A stretch of 64,000 bases of DNA from Tepidamorphaceae bacterium (GCA_028279445.1 JANQNT010000028.1:20518-84517), one strand, 5' to 3'; counted from the stretch's first letter, positions 1-9,897 are shown. Notes: a model not told the origin generated them from the sequence alone. Numbers and translations: made by a program.

Positions 1-2
1 GC

Positions 3-1067
3 TTCGCGACAATGTGGCAGATCGACGGAAAGTCGCTGGAGAACGAGCCGCACATCGATGACATCATGACCGCCTGCGAACCGCTGCTGAAGGGCGGCGA
101 CGACTGGCTGGCGCTGAAGCAGACGGTGTGTGGCTTCCTCGATGCGCGCGCGCCGATGTCGCGCACCATCGACCGGCGCGACGGTCTGGCGATCGCCCTG
201 TCGACGGTGCCGCTGTCGGACGGGGCGACACTGGCCGTGTTCACCGACGTCACCGCATCCAAGACCATGGAGCGGGCGCTGCGCGAACGCAACGAGGCGC
301 TGGAACAGGCGGCCGAGTTGCGCAGCAACTTCGTCTCCAACGTGTCCTACCACCTGCGCGATCCGCTGCAGACCATCATCGGCTTCGCGCAACTGCTCTC
401 CGACAGCTCGATGTCGGCCGACCCGGCGCGTCAGGCGGAGTATGCCGGCTACATCTTCACCTCCTCCACGTCGCTGATGGCGATCGTTAACGACATCCTC
501 GATCTGGCCAGTATCGATGCTGACGTGCTCGAACTCGATCTGACGAACGTCGACCTTGCCGATGCCATCAACACCGCCGCGGAAGCCCTGCGCGACCGGG
601 TCGCCGAAAAGCAGATCGACCTGACGGTCACCGTTCCGCCGGAGGCGGGCAGCATCGAAGGCGACCTGCGGCGCATCCGCCAGATCCTCTTCGGTCTGAT
701 CGCGAATGCCGTCGCCCACAGCGACGAGGGCGACAAGATCGACGTCTCGACGACCGCCGAGGACGACAGCGTCGCGATCCGCATCGCCGACACCGGGCAG
801 GGCATTCCGGCGCGCTATCTGGGCCGCGTCTTCGACAGTTTCGAGACGCGCGCAGGCGACCAGCAGAAGCGCGCCCGCGGGCCCGGCCTGGGGCTCTCGC
901 TGGCCAAGGGCTTCGTCGAGAAGCACGGCGGGTCGATCGAGATCGAGTCGGAGCCCGGCAAGGGAACCACCGTCACCTGCCGGCTGCCGATGCGCCAGGC
1001 GGGAACCGTGGCGTCTGCTTCGTTGAACGGCGAGGCGGCGCGGGCGCACGCGCAACCGCATGCCTGA
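3..1067 (+). CDS. divL: DivL-like PAS/histidine-kinase-fold cell-cycle protein (5' truncated)
   Basis: The reading frame is open to the left edge, so the N-terminus lies outside the window. Residue numbers below count from the Met at 12. A PAS-like end (about 1-85) leads into a coiled linker, an H-box (about 104-125) and a HATPase domain with N-box ANAVAHS, G1 box DTGQGI and G2 box GPGLGLSLAKG. The H-box reads VSYHLRDPL where kinases have VSHELRTPL, so Tyr113 sits at the phospho-His position and the His is shifted by one. Caulobacter DivL likewise has Tyr there and regulates the CckA phosphorelay. Neighbouring tsaE and nucleotidyltransferase genes fit the alphaproteobacterial divL locus. It may be a kinase-deficient signalling protein. 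The stop overlaps the next gene by 8 bp. Confidence 0.8.
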   Translation, partial: FATMWQIDGKSLENEPHIDDIMTACEPLLKGGDDWLALKQTVCGFLDARAPMSRTIDRRDGLAIALSTVPLSDGATLAVFTDVTASKTMERALRERNEALEQAAELRSNFVSNVSYHLRDPLQTIIGFAQLLSDSSMSADPARQAEYAGYIFTSSTSLMAIVNDILDLASIDADVLELDLTNVDLADAINTAAEALRDRVAEKQIDLTVTVPPEAGSIEGDLRRIRQILFGLIANAVAHSDEGDKIDVSTTAEDDSVAIRIADTGQGIPARYLGRVFDSFETRAGDQQKRARGPGLGLSLAKGFVEKHGGSIEIESEPGKGTTVTCRLPMRQAGTVASASLNGEAARAHAQPHA

Positions 1068-2592
1068 ACAGGTTCGTCGGACGCGTGGCCTCACGGATGA
1101 GCGCGCAACGCAGGCGCTGGCGCGCGAGATCGCGCTGTTCGCAAAGCCTGGCGACCTGATCGCGCTGGCCGGCGACCTGGGCAGCGGCAAGACCAGCTTC
1201 GCGCGCGCCTTCATCCGGGCACTCGCCGCAGATGACCGCCTCGAGGTGCCTAGCCCGACTTTCACGCTGGTGCAGAACTATGGCAAAGCCCGCATACCGA
1301 TGACCCATTGCGACCTCTATCGCCTCGGCGATGCGGCCGAGACGGCGGAGCTTGGCCTGGAGGACGCCCTGGAGGAAGGCATTGTGCTGGTCGAATGGCC
1401 CGAGCGCGGCGGCGGAGCGCTGCCTGGCGAGAACCGACTGGATATCGCCCTTGAGCTCGCCGGCGGCGGACGCATGGCGACGCTCTCGGCGACACGGGGC
1501 GATTGGCCGCAACGCCTTGAGCGCATGGAGACAATATCCGGCTTCCTCGCCGCAAATGGCCTCGCCGACGCGCAGCGCACGCACCTGCAGGGCGATGCCT
1601 CGACACGGCGCTACGAGCGGCTGCGGACGCACCAGGGACCGCGCGTGCTGATGGATGCACCAGCGCGCCCCGATCCCGGGCTGGACGGCGCGCCGAGCTA
1701 TAGCCGTATCGCGCATCTGGCCGAGAGCGTGCACCCCTTCGTCGCCATGGCGGATGGTCTGCGCGCTGTGGGCGTCCACGCACCGCAGATCGTCGCCCGT
1801 GACCTCGATGCCGGCCTGCTGGTGCTGGAGGACCTCGGAACCGGCAAGATCATCAGCGACGACGATCCGCCTACGCCGATCGCGGAGCGCTACATCGCCT
1901 CCGCCCGGCTGCTGGCGCACCTGCATGGGCGCGATCTGCCGGACTCGCTGCCCGTCGACGCGGCGGCCAACCACCATCTTCCACCATTCGACCTTGGCGT
2001 CTTCGAGGCGGAAGCGAGCCTGCTGCTCGACTGGTATGTGCCCCATGTGCTGGGGTCGGCCTGCGCCGAGGACGCACGGACCGGCTTCACGCAAGCCTGG
2101 CGCGCGGTGCTTGCCGAAACCGGGACGCTGGAACGCGACACCACCTGGGTGCTGCGCGACCACCATTCGCCGAATATCGTGTGGTGCAGCGATGGCGACA
2201 TGCAGCGGGCCGCCGTCATCGATTTCCAGGATGCGTTGCTGGGCCCCGCCGCCTACGACGTCGCGTCGCTGGCCATGGATGCGCGCGTCGACGTCCCGGA
2301 GGCGCTGGAGCGCCGGATCGTGGCCGGCTATCTTGCGCTGCGGCGTCAGGGGGACACATTCGACGAGGACGCCTTTCTCATCGACTACGCGGTGATGGGT
2401 GCGCAACGCAACACCAAGATTCTGGGCATCTTCGCCCGTCTCAACGCACGTGACGGAAAGCCGGGCTACCTGCGTCACATCCCCCGCGTCGCCGGTTATC
2501 TGGCGCGCTGCCTGAAGCATTCAGCACTTGGGCCAGTCGCCGACTGGTACGCCCGGCACCTGCCCCCGGCAACGGACGAAGTGGCGGTCTGA
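1060..2592 (+). CDS. tsaE: TsaE-phosphotransferase fusion (TsaE + AmgK-like sugar kinase)
   Basis: This is a two-domain protein of 510 aa. Residues about 5-150 are TsaE, the ATPase needed for N6-threonylcarbamoyladenosine formation at tRNA A37, with Walker A GDLGSGKTS at 38-46. Residues about 160-510 are an aminoglycoside-phosphotransferase-fold kinase with LRDHHSPNIVW (catalytic Asp and metal-binding Asn) followed by DFQDALLGPAAYDVASL. That last motif is typical of AmgK, which phosphorylates N-acetylmuramate/N-acetylglucosamine at the anomeric position in peptidoglycan recycling. The next gene is MurU-like, the partner of AmgK. The fusion is known in alphaproteobacteria. The ATG overlaps the preceding gene by 8 bp and the stop shares one base with the next ATG, so translational coupling is likely. 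Confidence 0.92.
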   Translation: MPEQVRRTRGLTDERATQALAREIALFAKPGDLIALAGDLGSGKTSFARAFIRALAADDRLEVPSPTFTLVQNYGKARIPMTHCDLYRLGDAAETAELGLEDALEEGIVLVEWPERGGGALPGENRLDIALELAGGGRMATLSATRGDWPQRLERMETISGFLAANGLADAQRTHLQGDASTRRYERLRTHQGPRVLMDAPARPDPGLDGAPSYSRIAHLAESVHPFVAMADGLRAVGVHAPQIVARDLDAGLLVLEDLGTGKIISDDDPPTPIAERYIASARLLAHLHGRDLPDSLPVDAAANHHLPPFDLGVFEAEASLLLDWYVPHVLGSACAEDARTGFTQAWRAVLAETGTLERDTTWVLRDHHSPNIVWCSDGDMQRAAVIDFQDALLGPAAYDVASLAMDARVDVPEALERRIVAGYLALRRQGDTFDEDAFLIDYAVMGAQRNTKILGIFARLNARDGKPGYLRHIPRVAGYLARCLKHSALGPVADWYARHLPPATDEVAV

Positions 2593-3320
2593 TGAGCCCG
2601 CGAAAGCAACCTGCCGCCGCGATGCTGCTGGCCGCCGGGCTCGGCAAACGCATGCGCCCGCTGACCGACAAGACACCCAAGCCGCTCATCGAAGTGCGTG
2701 GCCGCGCCCTGCTCGACCACGCGCTCGACCGCGTCGCGGCCGCGGGTATCCGTCGCGTCATCGTCAACGTGCATCATCTCGCCGACCAGATCGAAGCCCA
2801 TGTGGCGACGCGCGACGATCTTGATATCTCGGTGTCCGACGAGCGGGATGTGCTGCTCGAGACCGGCGGTGGCATCAAGCGTGCTCTGCCGCTGATCGAC
2901 GCCGATCCGTTCGTCGTGGCCAACGCGGATTCGCTGTGGATCAACGGCACGGTGCCGCTGCTGCAACGCATGGCGCAACGTTGGGACGCGCGGCGCATGG
3001 ACATGCTGCTGGCGCTTCACGCCACCGCCGCCGCGACCGGGTATGACGGGCGTGGCGATTTCACCATGGATGCGACCGGACAACTCGCCAGGCGCACCGA
3101 AGGCGGCGTGGCGCCGTTCGTGTTCATGGGCGTGTCGCTGTTGCGCCCGAAGCTCTTTGCCGATACGCCCGACGGTGCCTTCTCGCTGTCGATGCTGTTC
3201 GATCGGTCGCTGGAGGCCGAACGGCTGTACGGCTTGCGCCATGACGGATTGTGGATGCACGTGGGCACGCCGGAGGCGGTCGACGAAGCCGAACGGGCCA
3301 TCGCCGACAGCATCGAGTGA
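2592..3320 (+). CDS. murU: MurU-like sugar-1-phosphate nucleotidyltransferase
   Basis: The 242-aa protein belongs to the NTP_transferase family. Its N-terminal signature runs LAAGLGKRMRPLTDKTPKPL (residues about 13-32). In cell-wall recycling MurU converts N-acetylmuramate-1-phosphate to UDP-MurNAc, using the product of the AmgK kinase fused to TsaE just upstream. The gene starts inside the stop codon of that fusion (TGATG), consistent with coupled expression and pathway partnership. By sequence alone a mannose-1-phosphate guanylyltransferase or other hexose-1-phosphate nucleotidyltransferase cannot be excluded. The genomic pairing favours MurU. Confidence 0.85.
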   Translation: MSPRKQPAAAMLLAAGLGKRMRPLTDKTPKPLIEVRGRALLDHALDRVAAAGIRRVIVNVHHLADQIEAHVATRDDLDISVSDERDVLLETGGGIKRALPLIDADPFVVANADSLWINGTVPLLQRMAQRWDARRMDMLLALHATAAATGYDGRGDFTMDATGQLARRTEGGVAPFVFMGVSLLRPKLFADTPDGAFSLSMLFDRSLEAERLYGLRHDGLWMHVGTPEAVDEAERAIADSIE

Positions 3321-3325
3321 ACGCC

Positions 3326-6300
3326 ATGCCCGAGCCGGACGCGCCCGCCTTTCCCAATGTGGTCAGCATTGCCGCGGGCGCGCCGTTCCTCGAACACCTT
3401 GCCGACCGCCTGCTCGACGGAACGCTGTGTGCCGGTCCATCGCAACGCCCCGCGTCACCGCTGCCGCTTGAACAGGCGAGCGTGTTGCTGCCCAACCGTC
3501 GCGCCGCACGCACCTTTCGCAATACGCTGGTCGCGCGCGCCGGAAGACCGCTGCTGCTGCCGCGCATCACGGCGATCGGCGATGTCGATGAGGACGAGAC
3601 GCTGCTGGCGGAAACCACCGCCGACGGCCTCGCGGATGTCTTCGCCGCCGGCGAGTTGCCGCCGGCGGCAACGGCACTGGAGCGGCAGCTCGCGCTGACC
3701 CGCCTGGTCATCGCCTTCGGCGAGCGCGGCACGCTGAACCCGGTGCTGCCGGATCGCGACGAGGCGCTGCGCGTGCCCTCCAGCGCGGTCGAGGCGGTGG
3801 CGCTGGCGCGCGATCTCGCCGGACTGCTGGATTCGCTGGCCACCGAGGAGATCGGCGCCGATGCCTTCAACGACCTGGTGCCCGACAACCACGCCGCCTA
3901 CTGGGACCTGGCGCACCAGTTCGTGAAGATCGTGGTCGAGCACTGGCCGGCGTTTCTTCACGAACGTGGCCTGGCCGACCCCATCGCGCGGCGCAACATG
4001 CTGATCCGCCGCCATGCGGAACAACTCGCGGCCGAACCTCCCCAGACGCCCTGCATCGTTGCCGGCTCGACCGGCTCTGTGCCGGCAACCGCCGCACTGA
4101 TGGCCGCGGTGGCGAGGCTGCCGCGCGGCTGGGTCGTCCTGCCGGGGCTCGACCGTCTGCTCGATGACGCAAGCTGGGCGGCGATCGGCGACAAACACGA
4201 TCCGCAGCCATCGCATCCGCAATTCGGGCTGGCGCGTCTGATCGGCGCGCTCGGGGTCAGCCGACGCGATGTCGGCACCCTGACCGGCGACGCACCAGTC
4301 GACCAGGCCCGCGGCCAACTGGTCAGCGAGGTGTTCCGGCCCACCGCGACCACCGAATGCTGGCATGACGCGGCGAAAAAGCTGGACCTCGAGGCGGGCA
4401 CCGAAGGCCTCAGCGTTGTGCTGTCGCCGACGCCGCGGGTCGAGGCGCTGGCCATCGCGCTCGCCCTGCGCGAGGCGGTGGAGACCGGCCTCGACGATGC
4501 GGCGCTGGTGACGCCGGACCGGGGGCTGGCGCGTCGTGTCGCTGGCGAACTGAAGCGCTGGCGCATCGATGTCGACGATTCCGCCGGACGGCCGCTGTCG
4601 GGCACGTCGGCGGGCGCCTTCGTGCGCATCGTCGCCGAGGCGGCAACCGGGAACCTCGCGCCGGCGGCGCTGGCCGACCTGATCGGCCATACCCTGTTCG
4701 GCTGTCTGGATCAGGAGAGCGTCGACGACGCCGTTGCGGCATTCAGGACGCTTTGTCTGCATGGCCCACCGCCAGCGCCCGGTTTCCCCGGCCTCCGGAG
4801 CAGGCTGGATACTGCCTTGTCGCAGGACCCGATCCGCCACCCCGTGTCGGCGCGGCTGGCCCGACACGGCGATGCGGCGCGCGGGCTGATCGACGCACTC
4901 GATGCCGCGCTGACACCGCTCATGGCCATGGCTGGCGGAGACGTCGGCTTCCGCGACTACGTCGATGCGCTGCGCAAGGCAGCCGAAGCTCTGTCACGAC
5001 AGGACGGCGACGAGGTGCTTCTCTACGCAGGCGAGGACGGGGCCGCGTTGCAGCGGCTCTTCGAGGCGCTGTCGACGAGCGACGACGCCGGCATCGCTCT
5101 GCGCCCCGAAGCCTGTGCCGGACTGCTGCGCGCATTGATGGCCGGCGTGACGGTCCGCCCCACACGGCGCGACCGCCGCATCGTCATCCTCGGGCCGCTG
5201 GAAGCACGCCTGCAACGTTTCGGCCGCGTGGTGCTCGGCGGTCTCAACGAAGGCGCATGGCCGGCCGAGCCGAAGACCGACCCGTGGCTCAGCCGTGCGA
5301 TGCGGGCGAAAGCGGGTCTCGATCAGCCGGAGCGGCGCATCGGCCTGGCCGCCCATGACGTGGCGCAGGCCATGGCCGGCGGCGATGTGATACTGACCCG
5401 TTCGCTCAAGCAGGACGGCGCACCCAGTGTCGCCTCGCGCTGGCTGCAACGGCTGCAGGCCGTGGCGGGACCGGAGCGGTTCGATGAACTGGCGGCGCGC
5501 GGACAGCGCTATCTCGACTGGGCGGAGGCGCTGGATGCGGCCGAACCGGGTGAAGCCCCGCGCGAACCCGCGCCGAAGCCGCCCTTCGACAAGCGGCCGC
5601 GCCGCCTCAGCGTCACCCAGGCGGAAACGCTGGTACGCGACCCGTACGCGATCCATGCGCGGCACATCCTCAAGCTGGAACCCCTGCCAGCCATCGGCGA
5701 AGCAGCCGACGCAGCGCTGCGGGGAACCCTGGTGCATGCGGCGCTGGCCGAAGTCGTTGCCGGGGACGCGGCGCCCGACGCCGCGCGGCTGATGGCGGCG
5801 TTCGAGAACCTGATGCAGGAGCAGGCGCTGCCGGCGCACACGCGCGCCTTGTGGCGGCCGCGGCTTGAGCGCATCGCGGCGTGGTTTGCCGACGATGAGG
5901 CCGAGCGGAGAGCCGCGGCACCCGATGCGGCACATGCGCTGGAGGTCAGCGGCGAGCTCAGTTTCGAAGCCCTTGGCGGCGCATTCAAACTCGCCGCGCG
6001 CGCCGACCGTATCGACTGCGGCCCCGACGGTCGCCTGCTCATCATCGACTACAAGACAGGCGCGCTGCCGACCGGCGATCAGGTGGCGAGCGGCCTGGCT
6101 CCGCAGATGACGCTTGAGGGCGCCATTGCCCGCGCCGGCGGCTTCCGCGACGTGCCCGCGGGGCTGCTTAGCGGACTTCGCTACATTCGCCTGTCGGGCG
6201 GCGATCCGGCCGGCCAGACCCGTGAGGTTGGCGGTGATGCGCCGGACGCGCTGGCCGACGAGGCGCTGGCCGGCTTTCGCGAGCTGATCGCCGCCTATGA

Positions 6301-6424
6301 CGATCCGGACATGGCCTACCGGCCGCGCATTGCCGCCAAGCTGAACCGGGACGAAGAGACCTACGACCACCTGTCGCGGTTTCGCGAATGGAGCGCGGTC
6401 ACCGGCGAGGACGATGCGTCATGA
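3326..6424 (+). CDS. addB: Double-strand break repair protein AddB
   Basis: AddB subunit of the AddAB helicase-nuclease, the alphaproteobacterial counterpart of RecBCD. It processes double-strand ends for RecA loading. The ATG at 3326 (MPEPDAPAF), 5 nt after the previous stop, is preferred over an in-frame ATG at 3251 that lies deep inside murU. The protein is 1032 aa. The C-terminal PDDEXK nuclease domain is visible in RRLSVTQAETLVRDPYAI, then the ADRIDCGPDGRLLIIDYKTG core with catalytic Asp and Lys. The N-terminal part is a degenerate UvrD-like fold (LLPNRRAARTFRN). The stop overlaps the addA start (ATGA), giving equimolar expression of the two subunits. Confidence 0.95.
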   Translation: MPEPDAPAFPNVVSIAAGAPFLEHLADRLLDGTLCAGPSQRPASPLPLEQASVLLPNRRAARTFRNTLVARAGRPLLLPRITAIGDVDEDETLLAETTADGLADVFAAGELPPAATALERQLALTRLVIAFGERGTLNPVLPDRDEALRVPSSAVEAVALARDLAGLLDSLATEEIGADAFNDLVPDNHAAYWDLAHQFVKIVVEHWPAFLHERGLADPIARRNMLIRRHAEQLAAEPPQTPCIVAGSTGSVPATAALMAAVARLPRGWVVLPGLDRLLDDASWAAIGDKHDPQPSHPQFGLARLIGALGVSRRDVGTLTGDAPVDQARGQLVSEVFRPTATTECWHDAAKKLDLEAGTEGLSVVLSPTPRVEALAIALALREAVETGLDDAALVTPDRGLARRVAGELKRWRIDVDDSAGRPLSGTSAGAFVRIVAEAATGNLAPAALADLIGHTLFGCLDQESVDDAVAAFRTLCLHGPPPAPGFPGLRSRLDTALSQDPIRHPVSARLARHGDAARGLIDALDAALTPLMAMAGGDVGFRDYVDALRKAAEALSRQDGDEVLLYAGEDGAALQRLFEALSTSDDAGIALRPEACAGLLRALMAGVTVRPTRRDRRIVILGPLEARLQRFGRVVLGGLNEGAWPAEPKTDPWLSRAMRAKAGLDQPERRIGLAAHDVAQAMAGGDVILTRSLKQDGAPSVASRWLQRLQAVAGPERFDELAARGQRYLDWAEALDAAEPGEAPREPAPKPPFDKRPRRLSVTQAETLVRDPYAIHARHILKLEPLPAIGEAADAALRGTLVHAALAEVVAGDAAPDAARLMAAFENLMQEQALPAHTRALWRPRLERIAAWFADDEAERRAAAPDAAHALEVSGELSFEALGGAFKLAARADRIDCGPDGRLLIIDYKTGALPTGDQVASGLAPQMTLEGAIARAGGFRDVPAGLLSGLRYIRLSGGDPAGQTREVGGDAPDALADEALAGFRELIAAYDDPDMAYRPRIAAKLNRDEETYDHLSRFREWSAVTGEDDAS

Positions 6425-9400
6425 GCAACGCCCCCGCAGCGCTCGTCATCGACGCGGCCACAGGCGCGCGCCAGCACGCGGCAGGCGATCCGGCCACCTC
6501 CGCCTGGGTCACCGCCAATGCCGGTTCCGGCAAGACCTTCGTGCTGACACGCCGGGTGCTGCGGCTACTGCTGGCCGGTGCCGATCCCGGCGCGGTGCTG
6601 TGCCTGACCTTCACCAACGCGGCCGCCGCGCAAATGGCGACCCGCGTATTCGAGCAGCTCGCCGGCTGGGCGCAATGCGACGACGCTGAGCTGGCAGACG
6701 CGCTGGCGGGCCTGCTTGGCCGCCCGCCCGACGACGCAGAGAAGGCACTGGCGCGCCGCCTGTTCGCCCGCGCCATCGAGACGCCGGGGCGGCTCAAGAT
6801 CCAGACCGTGCACGCATTCTGCGAGAGCCTGCTGCAGCGCTTTGCCATCGAGGCACAGGTACCGCGCGGCTTCTCCGTGCTCGATGAGGATATGGCCGAG
6901 GCGCTGCTGGAGACCGCGCTGCGCGACGTTCTGGCCGCTCCCGACACGCCGGAATTGCAGCAGGCGCTCGCCAGCCTCTCCGCCATGCTCGACCCGAATG
7001 CCCTGACCAAGACGCTCAAGCAGGTGGTCGACAAACGCCACGCCATCAGTGCCTGGGCCGGTCAGGGCGCCGGCTTCGGACTGGCCTCCGTGCGCCGCCA
7101 CGTGGCGCGGGTGATTGGCGTCGACGAGACGGCAACCGCCGAGGGCATTGCCGCCGAAATCCTCGGCGGCGACATCCTGCCGCGCAGCGAATGGGCATCG
7201 ATCGCGCAGACCCTGGCGCAGTATCCGCAGAGCGCGACCACGAATACCGTCAACTGCCTGATGGAAGTCGGCTCGGCGGCCGACGATCATACCGCGCTCT
7301 CGGCTTACACACTGGTGTTCCTGCGCAAGGACGGCGTGCCGCGCGCGCGGTTGCTGAACAAGGATGCCGAGACCGGCGAACCGGTGCTTGTCGAGCGCCT
7401 TGAGACAGAACGCGACCGCGTGCTGCCGCTGTTCGACGCGCTCAAGGGCGCCCGCCTGCTCGGCGCCAATGTCGATCTGGCGCGCACCGGCGATGCGGTC
7501 ATCGACCGCTACACAAGACTGAAGACGGCGCGCGGCGTGCTCGACTACGCCGACCTGATCGCCCGCGCCCGCAGCCTGCTGCAACACAGCCCCAGTGCTG
7601 CCTGGGTGCTCTACAAGCTCGATCCGGGTCTCGACCACATCCTCGTCGACGAGGCGCAGGATACCAGCCCCGAGCAATGGGCGGTGATCGGCGCGCTGTG
7701 CGAGGAGTTCTTCGCCGGTTCCGGCGCGCGCAAGCAACCGCGCACGGTGTTCGCCGTCGGCGACCCGAAGCAGTCGATTTACTCCTTCCAGGGCGCCGAC
7801 CCAGCGGGCTTCACGGCCATGCGCCGGCACTTTGCACGACAGCTCGGCGAGGCGGCCGGCGGGACCTTCACCTCGATCCGCCTCGACCGGTCGTTCCGTA
7901 GCGCGCCGGCGGTGCTGGAAGCCGTCGACCGCGTTTTCGCCGGTGCTCCCGCCCGCCATGGGGTCGCGCTGGATGATGATCCGGTTGCGCATACAGCCGC
8001 GCGGGAGACGGCGCCGGGGCGCGTCGAGTTGTGGGACCCGGTGCCCTCGCCCGAGTTGCCCGACCACCAGCCATGGACCGCGCCGCTCGACGCCGCGCGG
8101 CCGGACTCGGCGGAGAACAAACTCGCCCACCGCATTGCCGCGGACATCGCGCGGATGATCGCCGACAAGGAGGTCATCGCGGCGACCGGACGACCCGCGA
8201 GCGCCGGCGATGTGCTGATCCTGCTGCGCAGCCGCAAGCGTCTGGCAACCCCGATCATCCGCGCGCTGAAGGCTCATGGCGTGCCGGTGGCCGGTGCCGA
8301 CCGGCTGCACCTCACCCAGTCCATCGCCACCATGGACCTGATGGCGCTGATGCGTGCCGGGCTGATGCCCGACGACGACCATTCGCTCGCCTGCGCGCTG
8401 AAGAGCCCGCTGTTCGACCTCACCGACGACCATCTGATGGCCATCGCCATCGACCGTCCCGGCTCGCTCGCCGAAGCGCTTGGCGGCCATCGCGGCGACG
8501 CGGCCATTGAGACGGCGGCAGGGCGCTTCGCGGACTGGGCACGCGCGGTACGGCGGCTGCGTCCGTTCGACCTGCTGTGCCGCATCCTCGGCGCCGATGG
8601 CGGCCGTCAGGCCTATCGCGCCCGGCTCGGCAACGAGGCCGACGACGTGCTCGACGAACTCGCCGACCGGGCGCTCGCCTTCGAACGCGATCACGTACCG
8701 ACGATCGCCGGTTTCCTGGACTGGCTGGAGCGTTCCAGCGGCGAGATCAAGCGCGACCTGGCCGAAGGCGAAGGGGCGGTGCGGGTGATGACCGTGCACG
8801 GCGCGAAGGGATTGGAGGCCCCGGTGGTCTACCTCGCCGACACGCTCAGCGTGCCCGACAAGGGCCGCCTCGACACGCTGAGCGTGGTTGCCGACGACGA
8901 CGTCTTCGCGCCGCCCAGAGCGGTTGCCTGGCGGCCGCGTGCCGATGACGAGACGGAGGCGCTTGGACAATTGCGCGATGCGGCACACGCGGCGCAGATC
9001 GCCGAGTATCACCGCCTGCTCTATGTGGCCATGACCCGCGCCCAGGACCGGCTCGTCATCTGCGGGGCGATGGGCAAGAGGAACCAGGTGCCGGACGGCT
9101 GCTGGTACGCGCTGGCGGAATCGGCGCTGGCAGAGCGGCTTAAAGCGATCACTGAGGATGTGCGGTACTACCGGCCGGACGCACCGGGCACGCCGGTGAC
9201 CACCACGGAGCGAAGCACCCAGGCGCCGCTGCCGGCCGCGCTTCCCCCTTGGGCACACGCGCCGATGACGAGCCGCCCGGCGCCGGAGCAGCTCGCCGCC
9301 AGCCAGATGGCTGCCAGCCAAATCGGCGGCACGACGGCCGTCGCGACCAGCCCATCCGCCGGTTCGCCCGGCCGGGGAACGCTGATGCACCTGTTGCTGC

Positions 9401-9897
9401 AACACCTTCCCGATGTCGATCCGGCACGGCGCGATGCCGCCGGACGCGCGCTGCTGGCGCGCAACGCGCCGGACTGGACGGAGGCGGATCGGAGCATGCT
9501 GGTGGCGCAGGCAACCGCGACCATCGATGCGCCAGCGCTCGCCGCACTGTTTTCCGGCAACGCCCGCGCCGAAGTACCGGTTGCCGGGATGGTCCGCAAA
9601 GTGGACGAGCCAGATGCAGTGCCCATAGCGATTGCCGGGCGTATCGACCGACTGCTGATCGAGGAGAGCCGCGTTCTGATCGCTGATTTCAAGAGCGGCA
9701 CCGTACCGGAACGGCTCCAGGACACGCCCGCACCTTACGTAATGCAGCTTGCCGCCTATCGCGCACTGCTCGGCGCGGTGTTTCCGGACAAGCGGGTCGA
9801 GACGGCGCTGATCTGGACGGATGCGCCGGGTGGGCCGGAGGTGACACGGTTCGATGAGGCTCTTGTCGCCGGCTTCGAGGCAATACACACGGATTGA
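6421..9897 (+). CDS. addA: Double-strand break repair helicase AddA
   Basis: UvrD/Rep-superfamily helicase-nuclease subunit, 1158 aa. Helicase motifs appear in order: Walker A ANAGSGKTFVL (about 31-41), Walker B ILVDEAQDTSPEQW, motif III VGDPKQSIYSFQGAD, motif IV LDRSFRSAPAVL, motif V MTVHGAKGLEAPVVYL and motif VI YVAMTRAQDRL. A C-terminal RecB-type nuclease follows (GRIDRLLIEE then LIADFKSG). With AddB it resects double-strand breaks in the cytoplasm. The ATG at 6421 overlaps the addB stop by 4 bp. An upstream in-frame ATG at 6388 is inside addB and was not used. The trxA gene that often follows addA in related genomes is absent here; def follows instead. Confidence 0.96.
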   Translation: MSNAPAALVIDAATGARQHAAGDPATSAWVTANAGSGKTFVLTRRVLRLLLAGADPGAVLCLTFTNAAAAQMATRVFEQLAGWAQCDDAELADALAGLLGRPPDDAEKALARRLFARAIETPGRLKIQTVHAFCESLLQRFAIEAQVPRGFSVLDEDMAEALLETALRDVLAAPDTPELQQALASLSAMLDPNALTKTLKQVVDKRHAISAWAGQGAGFGLASVRRHVARVIGVDETATAEGIAAEILGGDILPRSEWASIAQTLAQYPQSATTNTVNCLMEVGSAADDHTALSAYTLVFLRKDGVPRARLLNKDAETGEPVLVERLETERDRVLPLFDALKGARLLGANVDLARTGDAVIDRYTRLKTARGVLDYADLIARARSLLQHSPSAAWVLYKLDPGLDHILVDEAQDTSPEQWAVIGALCEEFFAGSGARKQPRTVFAVGDPKQSIYSFQGADPAGFTAMRRHFARQLGEAAGGTFTSIRLDRSFRSAPAVLEAVDRVFAGAPARHGVALDDDPVAHTAARETAPGRVELWDPVPSPELPDHQPWTAPLDAARPDSAENKLAHRIAADIARMIADKEVIAATGRPASAGDVLILLRSRKRLATPIIRALKAHGVPVAGADRLHLTQSIATMDLMALMRAGLMPDDDHSLACALKSPLFDLTDDHLMAIAIDRPGSLAEALGGHRGDAAIETAAGRFADWARAVRRLRPFDLLCRILGADGGRQAYRARLGNEADDVLDELADRALAFERDHVPTIAGFLDWLERSSGEIKRDLAEGEGAVRVMTVHGAKGLEAPVVYLADTLSVPDKGRLDTLSVVADDDVFAPPRAVAWRPRADDETEALGQLRDAAHAAQIAEYHRLLYVAMTRAQDRLVICGAMGKRNQVPDGCWYALAESALAERLKAITEDVRYYRPDAPGTPVTTTERSTQAPLPAALPPWAHAPMTSRPAPEQLAASQMAASQIGGTTAVATSPSAGSPGRGTLMHLLLQHLPDVDPARRDAAGRALLARNAPDWTEADRSMLVAQATATIDAPALAALFSGNARAEVPVAGMVRKVDEPDAVPIAIAGRIDRLLIEESRVLIADFKSGTVPERLQDTPAPYVMQLAAYRALLGAVFPDKRVETALIWTDAPGGPEVTRFDEALVAGFEAIHTD

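Noticed and set aside
973..2520. Long minus-strand open frame opposite tsaE-amgK
   Set aside because: It is antisense to a gene with clear motifs; the translation is Arg/Gln/His-rich with no domain. GC-rich DNA commonly gives such frames.
6565..9888. 1107-codon minus-strand open frame opposite addA
   Set aside because: addA has every helicase motif on the plus strand. The antisense product is low-complexity in character and has no recognisable fold.
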